A stretch of 32,772 bases of DNA from a virus. The notes beneath the pieces were generated by a model that worked only from the letters and a program-made list of their open reading frames with translations, made no database searches and was not told the origin of the DNA. Shown piece after piece: positions 7,078-16,343 of the stretch (the first letter of the stretch is position 1; each line of letters opens with the position of its first letter). The stretch covers positions 1-32,772 of IMG/VR virus record IMGVR_UViG_3300030331_003145; one strand, given 5' to 3'. The position numbers and the translations under genes were made by a program.

Positions 7078-7553
7078 TGTCTATACCCCAAGATATTCAA
7101 GCTGACATTGATGATGTTGCAGCAGAAAAAGAAATGATGGTTACTGATGCAATGATGGAATCAGCACCTAAGGGACAATTTAGTGCAGAAGCATTAAATC
7201 GTTTAGTTGCAGAAGTAAATAAACTTTTGCCAAAAATGCAAATGCCTTTATATCCTACATTTGATGCTGATATAACTGCATTTCCACCTGAGTTTGTAGA
7301 TGTATTAATGGGTATTGCAGATGTTGCAAGTCAAGCAGGCATTGAATCACCATTTGATTTAACAGCAGTAGAAGATGACCGTGATTTAGCTATGCTTGCT
7401 GGTCAAGTTGGACAGCTTGTAAATGATGAAAAATTATTAGATTTTATTTCTAATCAAGGTAATGAAGAACCTGTTGCTGAAGAAGTAACAATGGAAGAAA
7501 CACCAGAAGGTTCAGTTGAAACTGATGACGAGTTATTTTTAAGGAGAATGTAA
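7077..7553 (+). CDS. Acidic hypothetical protein upstream of scaffold, 158 aa
   Basis: The start ATG 7077 overlaps the stop of the zinc ribbon gene (TAATG) and follows AGGAG. The protein is Met/Glu/Asp-rich, with a helical N-terminal part, a repeated pattern of short helices (PPEFVDVLMGIADVASQAG, about 80-98) and a very acidic Glu/Thr tail (about 127-150). No family recognised. Placement between portal and scaffold suggests a capsid assembly or internal structural role. AAGGAG at its 3' end serves the scaffold gene. Confidence 0.7.
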   Translation: MSIPQDIQADIDDVAAEKEMMVTDAMMESAPKGQFSAEALNRLVAEVNKLLPKMQMPLYPTFDADITAFPPEFVDVLMGIADVASQAGIESPFDLTAVEDDRDLAMLAGQVGQLVNDEKLLDFISNQGNEEPVAEEVTMEETPEGSVETDDELFLRRM

Positions 7554-8401
7554 TGGCAGAAGAAACAGCCCCTGTGACGGCGGGTGATACAAACGAGGCC
7601 CCAACATCTACAGAAGACGCGGTGGTAACGGCTCCAGAAGATGTTGGTGTGCCTCAACCCACACCTGATACACCAGAAGATCGCATAGAAGCAATATTAA
7701 AAAAGCATGAGGCCGAACAAAATGGTGAAGTGGTTGAAGAAGAAAGCTTACGAGATGGTGAGTCATGGGATTCTATTTATAAAAATCAACCTGACGAAGT
7801 TAAAAGGGCTATGCAGTCGTTGCGTAAGAACTATACACAAAAGACTCAAGAGCTTAGTAAACAGCGTAAAGAAGCTAAAGAACAACATGAAAAAGCGTTG
7901 GCTCTTCAAAAAAATCTATACGAGTCTGATGCTTATAAAAACTTACAGTCTCTTGCTGATGAAGCAGGTGAAGAGTTTGATCCGTTTGATGAAGCATCTT
8001 TTAAAAAGTACGTCGAAAAAGCAGTAGCTAAAAGATTACAGTCTGTTCTTGAACCGATGTATAAAGAACAACAAAAGGTACAAGCCAGACAAAAGTTAAA
8101 TAACTTTATGGATGAACACCAAGAGTTAAAGACTGACGATAAGTTTAAAGCTGAAGTTAAGACAGTATTGGTTGCAAATGAGAACCTTACATTAGAACAA
8201 GCATATTGGATTGTTAAAGGCAAAGCTGCAAAAGAACAGAACAATGCGCTTACAATAAAAGAAGAAAATAGAAGACGTGCTGCAAGAGCTGCTGGATTAA
8301 AAATTGCCAATGGTAAGCGTGCTGGTATTACTGCGCCACCTAACGCAAAAGAAATGAAAGCAGTAGAATTGTATGAATACTTGCTATCTCAAAGAAAATA
8401 A
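7553..8401 (+). CDS. Capsid scaffolding protein (putative)
   Basis: 282 residues directly before the major capsid gene. The N-terminal third is disordered, rich in Thr/Pro/Glu/Asp; the middle (about 85-200) is a charged coiled coil with many Lys/Glu/Gln (SLRKNYTQKTQELSKQRKEA); the C-terminal part is basic. That order, acidic and disordered then coiled coil then basic end, is typical of podovirus scaffolds that bind the capsid shell through the C-terminus. A frame-shifted ORF at 7707-8027 lies in its coiled-coil region and is a shadow. No protease motif is seen. Confidence 0.75.
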   Translation: MAEETAPVTAGDTNEAPTSTEDAVVTAPEDVGVPQPTPDTPEDRIEAILKKHEAEQNGEVVEEESLRDGESWDSIYKNQPDEVKRAMQSLRKNYTQKTQELSKQRKEAKEQHEKALALQKNLYESDAYKNLQSLADEAGEEFDPFDEASFKKYVEKAVAKRLQSVLEPMYKEQQKVQARQKLNNFMDEHQELKTDDKFKAEVKTVLVANENLTLEQAYWIVKGKAAKEQNNALTIKEENRRRAARAAGLKIANGKRAGITAPPNAKEMKAVELYEYLLSQRK

Positions 8402-8506
8402 GGTACTACTTATTTGACAGAGGCCCCAGTTTGGATACGCCTAAGTCAGGCCCCGCTTAGCGGATACGCCCCAAGAGACTAAACATTAAACAAACTGGAG
8501 ACTAAA
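8402..8506 (+). promoter_or_regulatory. Structured leader of the major capsid gene
   Basis: This 105-nt gap contains a perfect long-range inverted repeat CCAGTTTG (8426-8433)/CAAACTGG (8491-8498), the second arm overlapping the GGAG ribosome site (8497-8500). Inside it, CTAAG (8441-8445)/CTTAG (8456-8460) forms a second stem. Direct repeats AGGCCCC (8421, 8448) and GGATACGCC (8433, 8462) are also present. TTGACA lies at 8414-8419, without a good -10 at 17 nt. It may tune capsid translation or stabilise its mRNA. Confidence 0.5.
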
Positions 8507-9526
8507 ATGGCGTTGTCATTTGACGTACTCGCGAGTACCTTACGCATTCTGCGCGATAGGGAAGTGGATAATACATTTAAGGCTATCCCTCTCTTGGATG
8601 CAGTTAAAGCTAAGGGAAACATCGAGAAAACAAACGGTGGTTCTAAAGTCAATCACCCGGTCATTCTGGCCGAACATTCATCTATTACACAATTATCAAC
8701 TGGTTATGAAAGCGTTAACCTTGCTGTTAAAGATCCGTTGCGAACTGCCGAGTTTGACTGGTGTGACTTTGTTGCGCCTGTTGTTGTTACAGAAAAAGAA
8801 CAACTTACAAACAAAGGCGACCGAGCAGTAATCCGTATTGCCGAAGCACGATTGAAGTCCGTTATGGGTATGCTTCAACGTGAGTTTTGCAAGCAGGTTG
8901 TTGCTGGTTCTTCTACCGTTTTGACTGAGCTTAATACGCTTAATGGTGAAACTGCTATCACAAGTCCAACTAAAGGCTTTTTCGAAAAAGCAGATTTTAA
9001 TGCACAAACCAATGAAGTTGGTGGTATTAGCAAAAGTGCATTTCCACAATCATGGCAAAATCAAGTTGCTAATGCTAATAGTGCTTTTCCTACAGATGGC
9101 TTGCAAGCTATGAGTCGATTAATGATTCAAACCCAACAATATGCGCCAGAAGGCGAAGTTGATATTATTCTTGCATCTCCATTGTCATATGAACTGTATC
9201 GTGCATCATTGACTGCACAAGAACGATATTCAAGCATGGAACAAATTAGAGGCACTTCAGGAAAGCTTGGATTGCTTTACAATGGTGCTATGATGTACAT
9301 TGAGCCTAACCTTGGCTTTGCTATTGGTGGTGGCGATAAAATGTCTATGTATTTCTTGAACTCTAAACTGTTCAATCTATACTTTGATCAAGATGCATTC
9401 TTTGAAATGGGCGAAATGAAAGCTATTTCTGGGTATGCTGCTATGTCATCTAACATCATGACTCGTACACAGTTAGCTATTAGCCACCTTGCTGGTCATG
9501 GTGTGCTTATTAATGGGGAGGCTTAG
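8507..9526 (+). CDS. Major capsid protein
   Basis: 339 residues, within the range of HK97-fold shell proteins. It starts MALSFDVLASTLRILRD behind GGAG with 6-nt spacing. The central stretch has the expected DGLQAMSRLMIQTQQYAPEG (about 198-217) and DIILASPLSYELYRASL (219-235), followed by the YIEPNLGFAI strand near 265-274 and a C-terminal region rich in small residues. It follows the scaffold and precedes the decoration protein. No N-terminal delta domain or protease was seen, fitting a separate scaffold. The HK97 fold is inferred from family knowledge. Confidence 0.9.
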   Translation: MALSFDVLASTLRILRDREVDNTFKAIPLLDAVKAKGNIEKTNGGSKVNHPVILAEHSSITQLSTGYESVNLAVKDPLRTAEFDWCDFVAPVVVTEKEQLTNKGDRAVIRIAEARLKSVMGMLQREFCKQVVAGSSTVLTELNTLNGETAITSPTKGFFEKADFNAQTNEVGGISKSAFPQSWQNQVANANSAFPTDGLQAMSRLMIQTQQYAPEGEVDIILASPLSYELYRASLTAQERYSSMEQIRGTSGKLGLLYNGAMMYIEPNLGFAIGGGDKMSMYFLNSKLFNLYFDQDAFFEMGEMKAISGYAAMSSNIMTRTQLAISHLAGHGVLINGEA

Positions 9527-9528
9527 TC

Positions 9529-9993
9529 ATGGCTAGTGCAACTTATTTACAATCCTTAGACTCTACATACGAAGATGGAACTTCACGCGGAGTAACACCT
9601 TCTAATCGTAGACAAACTGAAATTTTTATTGCCAGTGCGCCTATTGTTGCTGGTGATGCAGTTTCTTTAGATACTTCTCAATCCGCTGATGGCGATAAAG
9701 CACTTTTTGTTTTACCCGCAGATACAAGCGCACAAACTTCTAAATGCTTTGTTGGTATTGCGTTAGAGGCTGCTGCTGCTGCTGGTGATCAAATTAAAGT
9801 GTGTGTTGCTGGAGTTTGTGATGCTAACATTAAAGCAGGTCAATGTGCTTCTGCCGGTATTAATCTTATGATTGAAACTGGTGGAGAAATGCAAGACTAT
9901 GCTGCTGGTAGTGTATTACAAAACGCATGTATTTCATGTGAAGCTCGCCAAGCCGATGGAAAAGCTACTGTAATTGTATTCAAACAGTTCTAA
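9529..9993 (+). CDS. Capsid decoration (cement) protein, putative
   Basis: 154 residues, two bases after the major capsid stop. Small and beta-rich, with repeated Ala/Gly/Val strands (SAPIVAGDAVSLDTSQ; KCFVGIALEAAAAAGDQIKVCVAGVC), like short DUF2190-type head decoration proteins that coat and stabilise capsids. Five cysteines are unusual for this type. The gene has a clear position-based role and is followed by a strongly structured terminator-like region. Confidence 0.7.
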   Translation: MASATYLQSLDSTYEDGTSRGVTPSNRRQTEIFIASAPIVAGDAVSLDTSQSADGDKALFVLPADTSAQTSKCFVGIALEAAAAAGDQIKVCVAGVCDANIKAGQCASAGINLMIETGGEMQDYAAGSVLQNACISCEARQADGKATVIVFKQF

Positions 9994-10080
9994 GAACCGT
10001 CACAGGGGGGTTCTACCCGCCTTGGGCATCCTCGCCCACTCCCCCCTCCTCCGTTACTGGTGGGGGGGGGTTTTATTTAA
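9994..10080 (+). terminator. Multi-hairpin G/C-tract region after the capsid genes, terminator-like
   Basis: Contains G6 (10005-10010), C6 (10041-10046) and G9 (10062-10070) followed by TTTTATTT. The C6 tract can pair with the first G tract or with the second; pairing with G9 gives a stem followed by a U-run, a classical intrinsic terminator. GAACC (9994-9998)/GGTTC (10009-10013) can form another stem. A partial stop here would allow high capsid expression and less of the tail genes. No other gene lies in this gap. Confidence 0.6.
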
Positions 10081-10090
10081 TAGGTGATAT

Positions 10091-11374
10091 ATGCGATTAG
10101 TCGATTTAAGAAACATGATAGCCAACATAGTAGACTATGACCCTGCGGTTGATACCTATCGACAACAGATCACCGATCTTATTAATGATGCGTATTATAG
10201 GCTATACACAGAAAAGCAATTTACATTTGCTCAGAAAGAAACAATTGTAAAAGCTTATAAAGATATTGAAGTTAATGTTACTACTGCTAATCCTACAACG
10301 GCACAGTTAACATTAACAGTAGCTGTATCACCAATACCCACACATTGGGCAGGACAAGTTATAGAAATAAATGGTACTGAGTACGAAATTGCTTGGGTTG
10401 AAACTTCTACTGTAATGTGGTTAACAACTGATACACCAAACTTAACAGCGGCTACAACATATGCTGCAAAAATTAAATTTAGATATTTAGATCTTCCGTC
10501 TGATTGCGTAGCTATTATGAATGTTGCTAAACGATCAATGACATTAACACCACAAGAACCTGGTATGTTTACTGCATTAGCCAGATATGAAGATGAGTAT
10601 TACAACTTACCGTTAGATGAAGTTAACCTGCCTAATTATTGGGTTCCTTTTGACGAATATCATGTATCTACTCCAAGAGCAGTAAAAAGTCTTTCTGCTT
10701 CTGCTGCTAGTACAGGTGTGTCTGTAACTTTAAATGTATCTATGTCATATGTATATGCTGGTAGAGAATCTGCATTATCTGCATTTACTACAATAACAAC
10801 AGATAAAATAGATTTAGATGTAACTTTTTCAGTTTTACCAAATAGAACTGGATACTATCGAAAAATATATGTAAGCAATCCATCTTTTGGTTGGAAAGGC
10901 GAAAGGTGTTTAAACATAAAAGGAACTACAAATAATTTAATACCAGTATCAAGCGGATCAGAAACATTCGATATTAGACATACAGTTTTTGAAGATGGCT
11001 TTGAGTTTAATACTAAACCATATACAGCTATAGATGGTAATACTCAGCGGATACGATTGTATCCAAGACAAGATCAAGATTACGATATTACAATTCGATA
11101 TATGTTTAGGCCACAGCCATTAGTTAACGATAATGATACGCCAGAAATGCCATCATCATCGCATCATATTTTAGCTTACATGGCACTAAGAGAACTGTTT
11201 GTAAAATTAGACAACTTGCCACAAGCAAATATGTACGAGCGAAAAGTCGCTCAAGAGATGGTTAAACTTGAACAAAGATACCTTACGCAGATTCCTCGAA
11301 GATTTGTTAAACGCGGTATGCTTGATGGTGTTGTTAATCCTCTCCCCTTGTACACACCTTTAACAAGAACATGA
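10091..11374 (+). CDS. Head-to-tail adaptor / tail tubular protein A-like
   Basis: 427 residues. The N-terminal helical part (residues 1-50) looks like the adaptor helix bundle (LRNMIANIVD; QITDLINDAYYRLYTEKQFTFAQKE). A beta-rich middle (about 55-280) includes a fibronectin- or Ig-like insertion near 195-270. The C-terminal region (RIRLYPRQDQDYDITIRYMFRPQPL and a final long helix with LAYMALRELFVKLDN) matches the usual end of podovirus adaptor proteins. It would ring the portal and hold the nozzle. Overlaps the nozzle gene by ATGA at 11371. Confidence 0.7.
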   Translation: MRLVDLRNMIANIVDYDPAVDTYRQQITDLINDAYYRLYTEKQFTFAQKETIVKAYKDIEVNVTTANPTTAQLTLTVAVSPIPTHWAGQVIEINGTEYEIAWVETSTVMWLTTDTPNLTAATTYAAKIKFRYLDLPSDCVAIMNVAKRSMTLTPQEPGMFTALARYEDEYYNLPLDEVNLPNYWVPFDEYHVSTPRAVKSLSASAASTGVSVTLNVSMSYVYAGRESALSAFTTITTDKIDLDVTFSVLPNRTGYYRKIYVSNPSFGWKGERCLNIKGTTNNLIPVSSGSETFDIRHTVFEDGFEFNTKPYTAIDGNTQRIRLYPRQDQDYDITIRYMFRPQPLVNDNDTPEMPSSSHHILAYMALRELFVKLDNLPQANMYERKVAQEMVKLEQRYLTQIPRRFVKRGMLDGVVNPLPLYTPLTRT

Positions 11375-13515
11375 AAAATACTTCTGTACAAATAAAATTA
11401 TTATCGGGTTTGTTTGAAAAATTACCGCAAACTGAAAATGGTGCAACTGAATTAAACAACTGGACGGTAGATAAATATACTGGTGGTTGGGATAATCGCA
11501 TAGGATATGAGCGATACAACCCATTAGTTGTTGGTGATTTTTTGCCTTTTAGTCTTGGTAGTGTAACTACATCTACAAATAAAATAGATTCTTTGTTTGT
11601 GTTTTCAAGACATCAAGGATCTATGCAATCAATGTTTATTGAGTCTGGTGGAACATTATATCAGTTAGATGAAAATATAAATACATCTATGAGATTAAAT
11701 ATAATATCTACAAATAGAACTATACCTGCTGCTAATGAAGCACCTTCACAATATACAACATATGGAAAATTTTTAATAATTAGTAATGGTTATAATAAAT
11801 CTATTAAATATACTGGATGGCCAGTACACAGATCACCTATAACTTTTACTCCATATACATTTGATTTAGGTTGGAATACAGTACCATCAGCCCCTAATCC
11901 ATGGGATGTATCTTTATTGTTAGCATCAACAAATATAACTGGGCAAGCAACATCTATTGCTTTTCCATTTCAGGGTACATCTTCTTATACATATAATGGT
12001 GAAGGATTAGGAACTAATACAACTGCAACAAGCGATACTAATAAATACAGATATCGTGTTTCATTTATTAATAATGCTGGTGCAGAATCACCTTTGTCAG
12101 AAGAAAGCAGAATGATAACATGGGTTACTGAGCCAACAACAGCACCATTAGGTCAATTAAAATATGCTTTGTATATAGAAATACCTACAGGTCCAGCAGG
12201 TACAGTTGCAAGACGTTTATATAGAACTAAAAACTACGGTACTGCCGCTGTAGGTACTGAATCAGATTTTTACTTTGTTAAAGACATTAATAACAATACT
12301 GAAGATGCTGTATATGATGCAGTTCCTGATGGCGCATTGGGATCACTTGCACCAGATGAAACCGCAAGTATTTTATTTCCAGCTACCAGAACACGTTTTA
12401 GCGCAGTATATAAAGATTGTTTATTTGTAGAAGGTGGTGCTGATAATGATACTATGCTTTTTTATAGCAAACCAACATTACCAGACCAGTATGAAGCAAC
12501 AAGTTTTATTGAATTGGGTAATCGAAATAGCGGTGGTATAACTGGGTTGCACCCGTATTTTAACTTTTTATTAGTATTTAGAGAACGTGGAATAGACGCT
12601 GTTATAGGCGATTATCCTAACTTTACTGCTGTACCTATATCAACAGAGGTAGGAACACGCGCAATCAACACAGTAACTAATGTGCCTGGTGTAGGTCTAA
12701 TGTTTTTAGCATCAGATGGTATATATGCTTTAAGTTCAAACCTTGAATATTCAGATAGTCCAGGTATAAAACAAATATCAAAACATATATTAAAAACAAT
12801 GAATCGTATAAATGAAGATTGCCTTGCAAAAGCTTGTGCTATTTACTCACCTAAATGGAAAGAGTGGCATTGTTATTATTATGCTGATGGAAACAGTAGT
12901 AGTACATCACCATTAGGTATTATTTACCATGTTGAAAAAAATGCTTTTAGTACACGATCTGAGTTTCCAGTTACTTCATTAGCAAGAGATTATATAGGCA
13001 ATATATTTTTTGGCAGTACAAACGAAGGAAATGCTCAACCTGGAGTTTTTGTAATATCTAAAAAACGAGCCAATGGTGAACAAAAATCTGGCGATACATT
13101 AATTGATAGAGCTCCACCAGTATCTACATTTAGAAGCCCATGGATGGATATGGGCAATGAAACAATAAAAAAACATGTTCATTTTGTTTATTTATATGTA
13201 TTAACACAAGGCGATAATCCAATATCTATAGAATACTTTAAAGACTTTTATTATACTGGTATATCTGCTGAAGGCCGAAAGCTTCAAAGGGCTGATCATA
13301 ATGATCAATCCGTTTACAATACTGCACAAGTTATTACAGGATCTGATAAACCATGGGAAGAACCATTAGCAACAGCTATACGTTATCCAGTAGCACAAGG
13401 ATCATGCAGCCATTTTCAATTTAAAATAAACACTGAAAATGATATGGTGTTGATAGGGTACGCAGTAGAGTTTACATCTGCTGGTACAAAAATGATAGCA
13501 GGTAAAAAGACATGA
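11371..13515 (+). CDS. Tail nozzle protein (tail tubular protein B-like)
   Basis: 714 residues, a standard size for podovirus nozzle proteins. It begins with a segment typical of the family (LLSGLFEKLPQTENGATELNNWTVD), then a repeated beta-sheet architecture: RYRVSFINNAGAESPLSEES (about 226-245) is an Ig/FN3-like strand set, SDGIYALSSNLEYSDSPGIKQISKHI (about 449-474) is a nozzle-type propeller segment, and WKEWHCYYYAD follows. It likely forms the tubular tail tip through which DNA leaves. ATGA overlaps join it to the adaptor and the next gene. Confidence 0.75.
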   Translation: MKNTSVQIKLLSGLFEKLPQTENGATELNNWTVDKYTGGWDNRIGYERYNPLVVGDFLPFSLGSVTTSTNKIDSLFVFSRHQGSMQSMFIESGGTLYQLDENINTSMRLNIISTNRTIPAANEAPSQYTTYGKFLIISNGYNKSIKYTGWPVHRSPITFTPYTFDLGWNTVPSAPNPWDVSLLLASTNITGQATSIAFPFQGTSSYTYNGEGLGTNTTATSDTNKYRYRVSFINNAGAESPLSEESRMITWVTEPTTAPLGQLKYALYIEIPTGPAGTVARRLYRTKNYGTAAVGTESDFYFVKDINNNTEDAVYDAVPDGALGSLAPDETASILFPATRTRFSAVYKDCLFVEGGADNDTMLFYSKPTLPDQYEATSFIELGNRNSGGITGLHPYFNFLLVFRERGIDAVIGDYPNFTAVPISTEVGTRAINTVTNVPGVGLMFLASDGIYALSSNLEYSDSPGIKQISKHILKTMNRINEDCLAKACAIYSPKWKEWHCYYYADGNSSSTSPLGIIYHVEKNAFSTRSEFPVTSLARDYIGNIFFGSTNEGNAQPGVFVISKKRANGEQKSGDTLIDRAPPVSTFRSPWMDMGNETIKKHVHFVYLYVLTQGDNPISIEYFKDFYYTGISAEGRKLQRADHNDQSVYNTAQVITGSDKPWEEPLATAIRYPVAQGSCSHFQFKINTENDMVLIGYAVEFTSAGTKMIAGKKT

Positions 13516-14150
13516 AACGATGGACTGAAGCAGATATTAGAAATGCAAACATCGTTGATTATGAACAGTTTAACAATGAATACAATGCAAGTAAATCTTC
13601 TATTAATGGTGGTTTAGATAGAACACAAATACCTGCTAATATTGTAAGTAAAAGTTACATAAAAGATAATGCTACACATACAGTTTATTTAAATGATGAA
13701 CCTGAGTTTGCATCAGATACATTTTTTGTAGATATTTTGTCAGGAACTGGATCAAACCCTGGATTTAGAGGTTTAACATATTCTACTTATAGTGGTGGAT
13801 GGATAACTGTAGTTGATAGAGAATACACTGGTTTAAAAGACGGTATGATGCAAATAGAGTTTATGGCTCATTTGTATATAAACTTACAGTTTTCAAGAGG
13901 TGATGGAGAAATAAATCAAAAAGGTGTACAGTTTGTTATGGAATGGAATGGTGTGCCAATGTTGAACACTTTTGATTTTGCTAAACCAATACAAACCATA
14001 AGATTATTTGCCAATACATTTAGTCCTGGTGGTACAGGAAAACTAACTATTAAAGCAAAAATGACACCAAAGGGTAAAACAGATTGGTTACATAGAACAC
14101 AGTTTCATATATTTGGCATACGTACAATGTTAATAGGGCGGTGGAGATGA
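13512..14150 (+). CDS. Virion appendage protein 1, 212 aa
   Basis: Overlaps the nozzle gene by ATGA. Beta-rich; the N-terminal 45 residues (MKRWTEADIRNANIVDYEQFNNEY... then LDRTQIP) follow the pattern seen at the starts of the next two proteins: a short anchor with an Asn in a helix, then LD/ID and an Ile. The C-terminus ends with Ile/Leu-rich strands (FHIFGIRTMLIG). A structural tail or head fibre-type protein is inferred from position between nozzle and internal proteins; no catalytic motif is seen. Confidence 0.6.
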   Translation: MKRWTEADIRNANIVDYEQFNNEYNASKSSINGGLDRTQIPANIVSKSYIKDNATHTVYLNDEPEFASDTFFVDILSGTGSNPGFRGLTYSTYSGGWITVVDREYTGLKDGMMQIEFMAHLYINLQFSRGDGEINQKGVQFVMEWNGVPMLNTFDFAKPIQTIRLFANTFSPGGTGKLTIKAKMTPKGKTDWLHRTQFHIFGIRTMLIGRWR

Positions 14151-15049
14151 GTAAACTGGTTAGTCCAAGCTTTAATAGAGAAAGCAAACTTGATCCATCT
14201 TCATTAAATAGCAAGTTTCAAGATGTTGCTACTGCTGTAAACACACAAATAGATGAAACAAACATTAGAGATTCATCTATAGATACAACTCAATTTAAAA
14301 CAGTAACGGCAAATGGTAAAGCTGGAATACAATTGGTTCATTTTGAAAAGGGTTCTGTTGGTTTAACAGGTGGCACTAATGTAGATGAAGGTTCATTAGC
14401 AACACCAGTTATACAAAGCGGTACATTTAATGTTGGAACATTACAACTAGCTGAAAACGATATTATAAGAGTTTATTGGCACACAAGGTGTTATAAAAAT
14501 TTTGATCTTCTTGGTGGTGGTAAACCGCATTTAGCAGAAATGAGAGATCACTTTTTTGCTCAGTATTTGCAATGGAGTTTTAACGGTGCTGCATATGCGC
14601 CTGTACCTGGTCAAACACATTTCAACAATACAACTCCAGATACATCTAAAACAGGTGCATTAGTTACAAATACTAAAGCAACAAGTTTTATACATTATGC
14701 AGTTATTGCTGATGATGGTACTACTGCTGCTAATGAGGCTCCTACTGATGCTAATCCTGCTGCTGCTGCTGATAGCATTTTAAAGTCTGATTTTCGTGTA
14801 TTAACAAGTAATTCAGAACACACTTTAAGCGGGTCATGGATACATAAAGTTACCGCAGGCGAAGCTGGTACAGTACCAATAATATTTAAAGTAGCAATGC
14901 AAGGACCAGTAACACCATATTATGATGCCACTGGTGGTTCAGAAAATAATTATCTTGTACATAGTACTGCTGCAAACTTAGCAACAATAAGTCCAACAGT
15001 TAACTATAAAAAAACATTTTTAGTCTTTATGGTAATGAGGTCTAAATGA
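14147..15049 (+). CDS. Virion appendage protein 2, about 300 aa
   Basis: The start is placed at ATG 14147 (MSKLVSPSFNRESKLDPSSLN), overlapping the stop of the previous gene as ATGA; a GTG two codons upstream is possible. The N-terminal part repeats the pattern of its neighbours (LN-x(n)-ID-x(2)-NI). The rest is Thr/Ala/Asn-rich with likely beta strands and ends FLVFMVMRSK. Likely a tail or head appendage; partner and receptor unknown. Confidence 0.6.
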   Translation: MSKLVSPSFNRESKLDPSSLNSKFQDVATAVNTQIDETNIRDSSIDTTQFKTVTANGKAGIQLVHFEKGSVGLTGGTNVDEGSLATPVIQSGTFNVGTLQLAENDIIRVYWHTRCYKNFDLLGGGKPHLAEMRDHFFAQYLQWSFNGAAYAPVPGQTHFNNTTPDTSKTGALVTNTKATSFIHYAVIADDGTTAANEAPTDANPAAAADSILKSDFRVLTSNSEHTLSGSWIHKVTAGEAGTVPIIFKVAMQGPVTPYYDATGGSENNYLVHSTAANLATISPTVNYKKTFLVFMVMRSK

Positions 15050-15717
15050 CATATACGCCTATAAAAACATGGTCTACTGGTGACGTATTAACAGGTGATG
15101 ATCTTAACAATGAATTGATTGGATTAAAAAAATATACGCATCGTGTAGGTACAACAGATTTAAAAAATGCACAATTTATTGATACTCAACACATAATGCC
15201 AGGTACTATTGATGCACAAACTAATGTTACCCATAACTGTACCGGTATGTTTGGTGGGCAAAGTCATTCTTATCAATCATTAAATTATACATTTGTTACT
15301 AAATTTAATTCAAATAGATCAGCAAATACTCTTAATAATATTTTTATACCAGAAACAGCATTTACAATAAATATAGGTAGGCCAGCTACAACATTGTTTT
15401 CATGGTGGATACAAGAAAAAACAGATACTTTTAGTGGAACTAACCTAAATAATTTTTTTGTAGGTGCTAATACTAAAACGCCAGGAATAATACCAAATGG
15501 TACACATGTATCTACAAGTCGAAGCAATGGTGAAAATATATCTACATCATCAACTGTAGTTTATGGTGATTTATTAGATGGTACTAATTATTTATCTGGG
15601 TTTACTACTTTAGAAGGTAGCAGTATTAATTTCTTTTTAGGGTTAACTGGAAGAGCAACATCTCATAAATCTCAAGTAATGTCTTGGGGCGTATGTTTAG
15701 AATTATTTTATATGTAG
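15046..15717 (+). CDS. Virion appendage protein 3, 223 aa
   Basis: Starts MTYTPIKTWSTGDVLTGDDLNNEL, a type of N-terminus common on phage fibre/collar-like proteins (TW-x(2)-GxVLT-x(2)-DLN). The body is Ser/Thr/Asn-rich and beta-structured, ending ELFYM. Overlaps the previous gene by ATGA at 15046-15049. Third of three tandem proteins with similar N-terminal arrangement, so possibly three versions of one appendage or a hetero-oligomer. Confidence 0.6.
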   Translation: MTYTPIKTWSTGDVLTGDDLNNELIGLKKYTHRVGTTDLKNAQFIDTQHIMPGTIDAQTNVTHNCTGMFGGQSHSYQSLNYTFVTKFNSNRSANTLNNIFIPETAFTINIGRPATTLFSWWIQEKTDTFSGTNLNNFFVGANTKTPGIIPNGTHVSTSRSNGENISTSSTVVYGDLLDGTNYLSGFTTLEGSSINFFLGLTGRATSHKSQVMSWGVCLELFYM

Positions 15718-15724
15718 GTGTAAT

Positions 15725-16339
15725 ATGGATATTTTATCTATTTTAGGATTAGGATCTACTATTGCAGGCGCAACTGCATCTGGTGTATCTGGATTTATGG
15801 AAGCAAAAAATGCTTTATCTGATGATGAAAAAAAGAGACTACGAGAGTTAGAGCGCATGGAAGCTATTGGTATGCTTGGTGGAGATTACAATATAGCTAT
15901 GGGAAAACAAATGACACCCGTACAAGGTGCTATGCGTGAAGCTAAAGAGCGTATGGCACAAGATATATCATCACAAGATATGTCTTCTGGTGCATATTTT
16001 AGAGGACAGCAAGCAATGGAAACTGCTGCCGGAAAAGAACGTAGTGCTGCTGCTGAAAGAGCTCAAGCTGATATGGCTCAACAAGAAGCAATGCGTAAAC
16101 AAGAATTAGATAATTTAAAAAGGTTAGAAAAAATACAAGACAATGCATATATATATGGTTTAAAATCTGCGGCTGCACCATTAACAGGCATTGGTTCAGG
16201 TCTTACAGAACTTGGTGTAGCTAGAGAACAACAAGAAGTATTAAAAAAAATAGCTGAAGAAAGAAACTTAGCATTAGGTAAATCTCAAAAAGAAATAGAT
16301 TTATTAAATAAAATAAGAGAATTAAATTTAGAAATATAG
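15725..16339 (+). CDS. Internal virion protein, small (ejectosome candidate), 204 aa
   Basis: Follows the appendage genes with a short gap. The N-terminus has a hydrophobic Gly/Ala segment (ILSILGLGSTIAGATASGVSGF, residues 3-24) that could insert in a membrane. The rest is a Glu/Lys/Gln/Ala-rich helical region (SAAAERAQADMAQQEA) and a second Gly-rich stretch near residue 150. Length and layout fit small internal virion proteins like T7 gp14 or P22 gp7, which form pores during DNA injection; this is inference from architecture and place. Confidence 0.55.
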   Translation: MDILSILGLGSTIAGATASGVSGFMEAKNALSDDEKKRLRELERMEAIGMLGGDYNIAMGKQMTPVQGAMREAKERMAQDISSQDMSSGAYFRGQQAMETAAGKERSAAAERAQADMAQQEAMRKQELDNLKRLEKIQDNAYIYGLKSAAAPLTGIGSGLTELGVAREQQEVLKKIAEERNLALGKSQKEIDLLNKIRELNLEI

Positions 16340-16343
16340 GTGT

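Noticed and set aside
7707-8027. 106-codon rightward frame in the scaffold gene
   Set aside because: Shadow in another frame of a Lys/Glu-rich coding region; no ribosome site and no separate context.
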